Shown piece after piece: positions 6,775 to 9,212 of a DNA stretch of 9,212 nucleotides; within the stretch, counting starts at the first letter, position 1, and each line of letters begins with the position of its first letter. Where the stretch lies: NCBI GenBank assembly GCA_025352435.1, contig JANXTN010000048.1, forward strand, positions 1 through 9,212, read 5' to 3'. The translations under genes and the position numbers were made by a program. The DNA comes from Ferruginibacter sp. GTDB lineage: Bacteria > Bacteroidota > Bacteroidia > Chitinophagales > Chitinophagaceae. The notes beneath the pieces were generated by a model, which saw only the letters and a program-made list of their open reading frames with translations, made no database searches and was not told the DNA's origin.

Positions 6775-6869
6775 ACAAATGTGCTAAGTATTACTAGTAG
6801 TTATCGATTAGCTATTTGTATTTTTCTTTTATAAACTTGTAATCTTTTTGCTAAAATAGTATTGTAATC

Positions 6870-6889
6870 ATGTGAAGAAGTTTTCACAT
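6870..6889. repeat. Inverted repeat in the parA-parB gap
   Basis: ATGTGAA (6870-6876) and TTCACAT (6883-6889) are perfect complements around the six-base spacer GAAGTT. It lies 18 bases past the parA stop and about 120 bases before parB. It is not a parS site, because the arms and spacer do not give the TGTTTCACGTGAAACA pattern. It could be a weak hairpin or a protein-binding palindrome. Confidence 0.5.
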
Positions 6890-6907
6890 TTCCCATCGTC
6901 ATCTTTG

Positions 6908-7708
6908 CTAATTAAGTTGCCTTTCTTCCTTCCCAATCTTCGTCATATTATTTTTTTGCAGAATTTCCTTTGCCAGGTTTAAATAATTTACTGCTCCTTT
7001 GCTATCAGCGTCGTATAAAATAGCGGGCTTTCCAAAACTTGGCGCCTCGCTTAATTTTGTATTTCTGTGAATGATACTGCTGAAAACCATATCTTCAAAA
7101 TGGCGACGTACCTCACTTACAACCTGGTTGCATAAACGCAATCTACCGTCATACATCGTCATCAAAATTCCTTCAATTTGTAAATCAGTATTTAGTCTGT
7201 TCTGTACAATCTTTACGGTATTTAATAATTTGCCTAACCCTTCTAATGCAAAAAATTCCGTTTGCACCGGCACTACAACACTGTCTGCAGCCACCAAAGC
7301 ATTTACAGTAATTAATCCTAAAGATGGTGAACAATCAATTACAATAAAATCATAATCATCTCTTACAGATTCCAAGGTCTTTTTTAAAATGCCTTCTCTG
7401 TTTGGGTAATTGATCATTTCTATTTCGGCCCCAACTAAATCAATATGAGATGGAATTAAATCGAGGTAAAACATTTCTGTTTTTAGAATAACTTCACTCG
7501 CTGTGGCTTCGTTTACCATACAATCGTATAAGCTCTTAGTAACATTTTGCAAATCAAAACCTACACCTGTTGTGCTGTTAGCTTGAGGATCTGCATCTAC
7601 AAGTAATGTTTTAAATTCTAAAATTGCAAAACTTGCTGCTAAATTAATTGCTGTAGTTGTTTTACCTACTCCACCTTTTTGGTTTGCTATTCCTATAATT
7701 CTTGCCAT
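6908..7708 (-). CDS. parA: Chromosome-partitioning ATPase ParA (Soj type)
   Basis: ParA is a deviant Walker-type ATPase that forms ATP-bound dimers on the nucleoid and is stimulated by ParB, moving parS regions apart. The 266 residues match short chromosomal Soj proteins without an N-terminal DNA-binding domain. The deviant Walker A KGGVGKTT is at 11-18 with the signature Lys at 11. The A' region is [10 protein letters not shown] (37-46), and Walker B is [11 protein letters not shown] (121-131). Further on are [13 protein letters not shown] (147-159) and the C-terminal [14 protein letters not shown], also typical. The start gives the conserved N-terminus [13 protein letters not shown]. The gene is divergent from the FMN reductase gene across a 183-base promoter region and probably heads the parA-parB-DUF5683-dapB cluster. 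No TAnnTTTG match is visible on its strand immediately upstream. Confidence 0.96.
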   Translation of the reverse strand: MARIIGIANQKGGVGKTTTAINLAASFAILEFKTLLVDADPQANSTTGVGFDLQNVTKSLYDCMVNEATASEVILKTEMFYLDLIPSHIDLVGAEIEMINYPNREGILKKTLESVRDDYDFIVIDCSPSLGLITVNALVAADSVVVPVQTEFFALEGLGKLLNTVKIVQNRLNTDLQIEGILMTMYDGRLRLCNQVVSEVRRHFEDMVFSSIIHRNTKLSEAPSFGKPAILYDADSKGAVNYLNLAKEILQKNNMTKIGKEERQLN

Positions 7709-7734
7709 TGCGTAATGCGCTATTTATTTGTGAG

Positions 7735-7805
7735 TTTTGCAAAAATTCCAATAAAGTTGAACTTATCAGGATATTTTTGCAAACTTCGACAATTTTATGC
7801 AAAAA
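7735..7805. promoter_or_regulatory. Phased TTTGCAAA-type palindromes in the divergent parA / FMN reductase region
   Basis: Three related palindromes lie here: TTTTGCAAAA (7735-7744, perfect), TTTGCAAA (7776-7783, perfect) and TTTATGCAAAA (around 7794-7805, one mismatch). Their centres are 40 and 20 bases apart, so all lie on one face of the helix. The middle one overlaps the candidate -7 element of the FMN reductase gene. This could be an operator, but the DNA is AT-rich and the sites are short. Confidence 0.3.
7772..7779 (+). promoter_or_regulatory. Candidate -7 promoter element for the FMN reductase gene
   Basis: TATTTTTG matches the Bacteroidota consensus TAnnTTTG on the plus strand. It is 112 bases upstream of the ATG at 7892. 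No TTG occurs at the expected -33 distance; the nearest TTG triplets are 12 and 32 bases upstream. In AT-rich DNA an isolated match of this kind is weak evidence. Confidence 0.3.
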
Positions 7806-7891
7806 GCAGATTCAATTGTTCAACGTTTACTTTCATTTAAAAAAGAGTTGATGTGTGTAATCTGAAAAAAATAATTTTTTAAATAACGATC

Positions 7892-8392
7892 ATGATTACC
7901 ATCATTGCAGGTACGAATAGAAAGGACAGTAATACAAAAAAAGTAACAGAGGCATATCAGCAATTATTATTACATAAAAATATTGACAGTAAAATATTAA
8001 AGCTTGAAGATGTTGAAGTGCAGCAAAGGAATGTAGCCTTTGTTACTATGGAAAAAGATTTTCTGCTTGCAGCCGAAAAAATAATCATTGTTATGCCAGA
8101 GTATAATGGATCTTTTCCGGGGATATTAAAGTTGATGATTGATAATACAGATGTAAAAAATGTGTGGCCGGGTAAAAAAATATTGCTGGCAGGCGTAAGC
8201 ACCGGTAGGGCAGGAAACCTTAGAGGAATGGAACATTTAACCGGAGTATTATTGTATTTAAAAGCCAATGTGCACCACAACAGATTACCTATAAGTATCG
8301 TACATACACTTTTAAACAAAGATGGGATTGTTAGTGATGAAGTTACTATTGCTTCTATAAATACTCAGTTAGATGAGTTTTTATTATTTTAA
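7892..8392 (+). CDS. NAD(P)H-dependent FMN reductase (flavodoxin-like fold)
   Basis: This 166-residue protein belongs to the NADPH-dependent FMN reductase family (SsuE, azoreductase and quinone reductase relatives), cytoplasmic enzymes that use bound FMN and NAD(P)H to reduce flavins, quinones or azo compounds. The phosphate-binding loop is GTNRKDSNT at 7-15, directly after the first strand MITIIA. The family motif PEYNGSFPGILKLMID (69-84) and the third flavin-binding loop GVSTGRAGNLRG (101-112) are both present. The length is close to the usual 170-190. The specific substrate cannot be told from the sequence. No Shine-Dalgarno sequence precedes the ATG. The metallophosphoesterase gene starts 14 bases after the stop on the same strand, so the two are probably cotranscribed. 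Confidence 0.88.
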   Translation: MITIIAGTNRKDSNTKKVTEAYQQLLLHKNIDSKILKLEDVEVQQRNVAFVTMEKDFLLAAEKIIIVMPEYNGSFPGILKLMIDNTDVKNVWPGKKILLAGVSTGRAGNLRGMEHLTGVLLYLKANVHHNRLPISIVHTLLNKDGIVSDEVTIASINTQLDEFLLF

Positions 8393-8406
8393 AATAAATA
8401 TGATTT

Positions 8407-9212
8407 ATGCGTTCACCAATCGGAGTTCTGGTTTTTATATTAATGATGGTTCTACTTGATACCTATTTTTTTCAGGCAGTAAAAAATGTTGCTCAAAATT
8501 TTTCTCCAAAGACTAGAACGATTATTTATTCCGTATACTGGTCCATTACAATTATTGCTGTTATCGGTTTTTTACTTTTCGTATACACAGAGCAAAATGT
8601 ATTTGGCAAAAAAATCAGGACATATCTTTTTGCCATGATCATTGGATTGTTTTTGGCAAAAATTTCCGCTGTTGTATTTTTTTTAGTAGATGATTTGCGG
8701 AGAGGAATACAGTGGCTTGCAGGTAGATTATTTTTTAATAACACGGATATGGATGGTATGAGTGGGGATGGAATAAGCCGTTCTGCTTTTTTAAGTTGGT
8801 TGGGTATTGCAGTAGGCACTACACTTTTTGGAAGTCTGTTGTATGGTTTTACAAACCAATATAAATACCAAATCAAAAGAGTAAAACTTGCGTTTGATAA
8901 TTTGCCTACATCTTTTAAAGGGTTAAAAATTGTTCATATCAGCGATATACATAGTGGCAGTTTTATGGATAAAAAAGCGGTAGCGCATGGGGTTGACATG
9001 ATCATGAAAGAAAATGCAGACCTCATATTATTTACTGGTGATCTGGTAAACGATAAGGCTACAGAAATGGAGAATTATGTGGATGTTTTCAGTCAGTTGA
9101 AAGCGCCGATGGGTGTTTTTTCAACATTGGGAAACCATGACTATGGAGATTATGTGCAATGGCCGATAGACGGTATTTCAAAAGAACAAAATCTAATTAA
9201 TCTTCAAAAAGT
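8407..9212 (+). CDS. Membrane-anchored metallophosphoesterase (3' end outside window)
   Basis: The frame from ATG 8407 stays open for 268 codons to the window edge; a TGA at 8401 lies in frame just upstream and limits the start. The first 150 residues hold four hydrophobic segments at about 5-22, 39-60, 73-95 and 128-147. The catalytic domain then follows with the calcineurin-like metal-binding motifs in order: SDIH (179-182), TGDLVND (210-216) and GNHD (242-245). The remaining histidine motifs of the family would lie beyond the window, and such Bacteroidota proteins are usually about 400 residues. The arrangement resembles YaeI/YkuE-type membrane phosphoesterases, some of which hydrolyse lipid-linked pyrophosphates such as UDP-2,3-diacylglucosamine, but the substrate here is unknown. 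The phosphoesterase domain should be in the cytoplasm if all four segments cross the membrane and the N-terminus is cytoplasmic. Confidence 0.88.
   Translation, partial: MRSPIGVLVFILMMVLLDTYFFQAVKNVAQNFSPKTRTIIYSVYWSITIIAVIGFLLFVYTEQNVFGKKIRTYLFAMIIGLFLAKISAVVFFLVDDLRRGIQWLAGRLFFNNTDMDGMSGDGISRSAFLSWLGIAVGTTLFGSLLYGFTNQYKYQIKRVKLAFDNLPTSFKGLKIVHISDIHSGSFMDKKAVAHGVDMIMKENADLILFTGDLVNDKATEMENYVDVFSQLKAPMGVFSTLGNHDYGDYVQWPIDGISKEQNLINLQK

Noticed and set aside
6870..6889. Inverted repeat considered as a parS site
   Set aside because: parS is a 16-base palindrome with a CACGTG core; this one has a six-base spacer GAAGTT and different arms.
7957..8319. 120-residue minus-strand ORF
   Set aside because: It is antisense to the FMN reductase, which has all its flavin-binding motifs.
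8526..8876. 116-residue minus-strand ORF
   Set aside because: It lies opposite the membrane region of the metallophosphoesterase, whose frame is continuous through the catalytic motifs.

Overview
The window looks like chromosomal DNA of a Bacteroidota bacterium, most likely Chitinophagaceae or a close relative. The evidence is AT-rich DNA, starts without clear Shine-Dalgarno sequences, a -7 element of the Bacteroidota type (TAnnTTTG) upstream of the acyl-CoA dehydrogenase gene, families common in that phylum (DUF5683, DUF4230, DUF1543), and the gene order parA-parB-DUF5683-dapB, which I recall as a common Bacteroidota arrangement. The genus assignment is inference.

Layout. Bases 1-246 (+) are the 3' end of a YigZ/IMPACT-family gene cut by the window edge. 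Bases 417-742 (+) hold a broken MmcQ/YjbR-family gene with one frameshift and one in-frame stop. It is followed after one base by an intact DUF4230 membrane-anchored protein (744-1355, +). Everything from 1362 to 7708 is on the minus strand. In transcription order this is parA (7708-6908), parB (6747-5833), a DUF5683 envelope protein (5833-5219) and dapB (5168-4449), then a glutaryl-CoA dehydrogenase (4232-3045), a 3-hydroxybutyryl-CoA dehydrogenase (2821-1925) and a DUF1543 protein (1922-1362). At the right end the plus strand carries an FMN reductase (7892-8392) and a membrane-anchored metallophosphoesterase (8407 onward, cut by the window edge).

How the genes work together. ParA and ParB form the chromosome segregation pair. 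DUF5683 overlaps parB by one base and DapB follows after 50 bases, so segregation, envelope and lysine/diaminopimelate functions probably share a transcript. The two CoA dehydrogenases belong to one catabolic route: glutaryl-CoA is converted to crotonyl-CoA, and 3-hydroxybutyryl-CoA to acetoacetyl-CoA. The enoyl-CoA hydratase that would join them is not in this window.

I see no CRISPR array, transposase, tRNA, rRNA or defence system. The main departures from ordinary housekeeping content are the decayed YjbR gene, a perfect 15-bp inverted repeat after the glutaryl-CoA dehydrogenase gene, and a phased set of TTTGCAAA-type palindromes in the divergent parA / FMN reductase promoter region.
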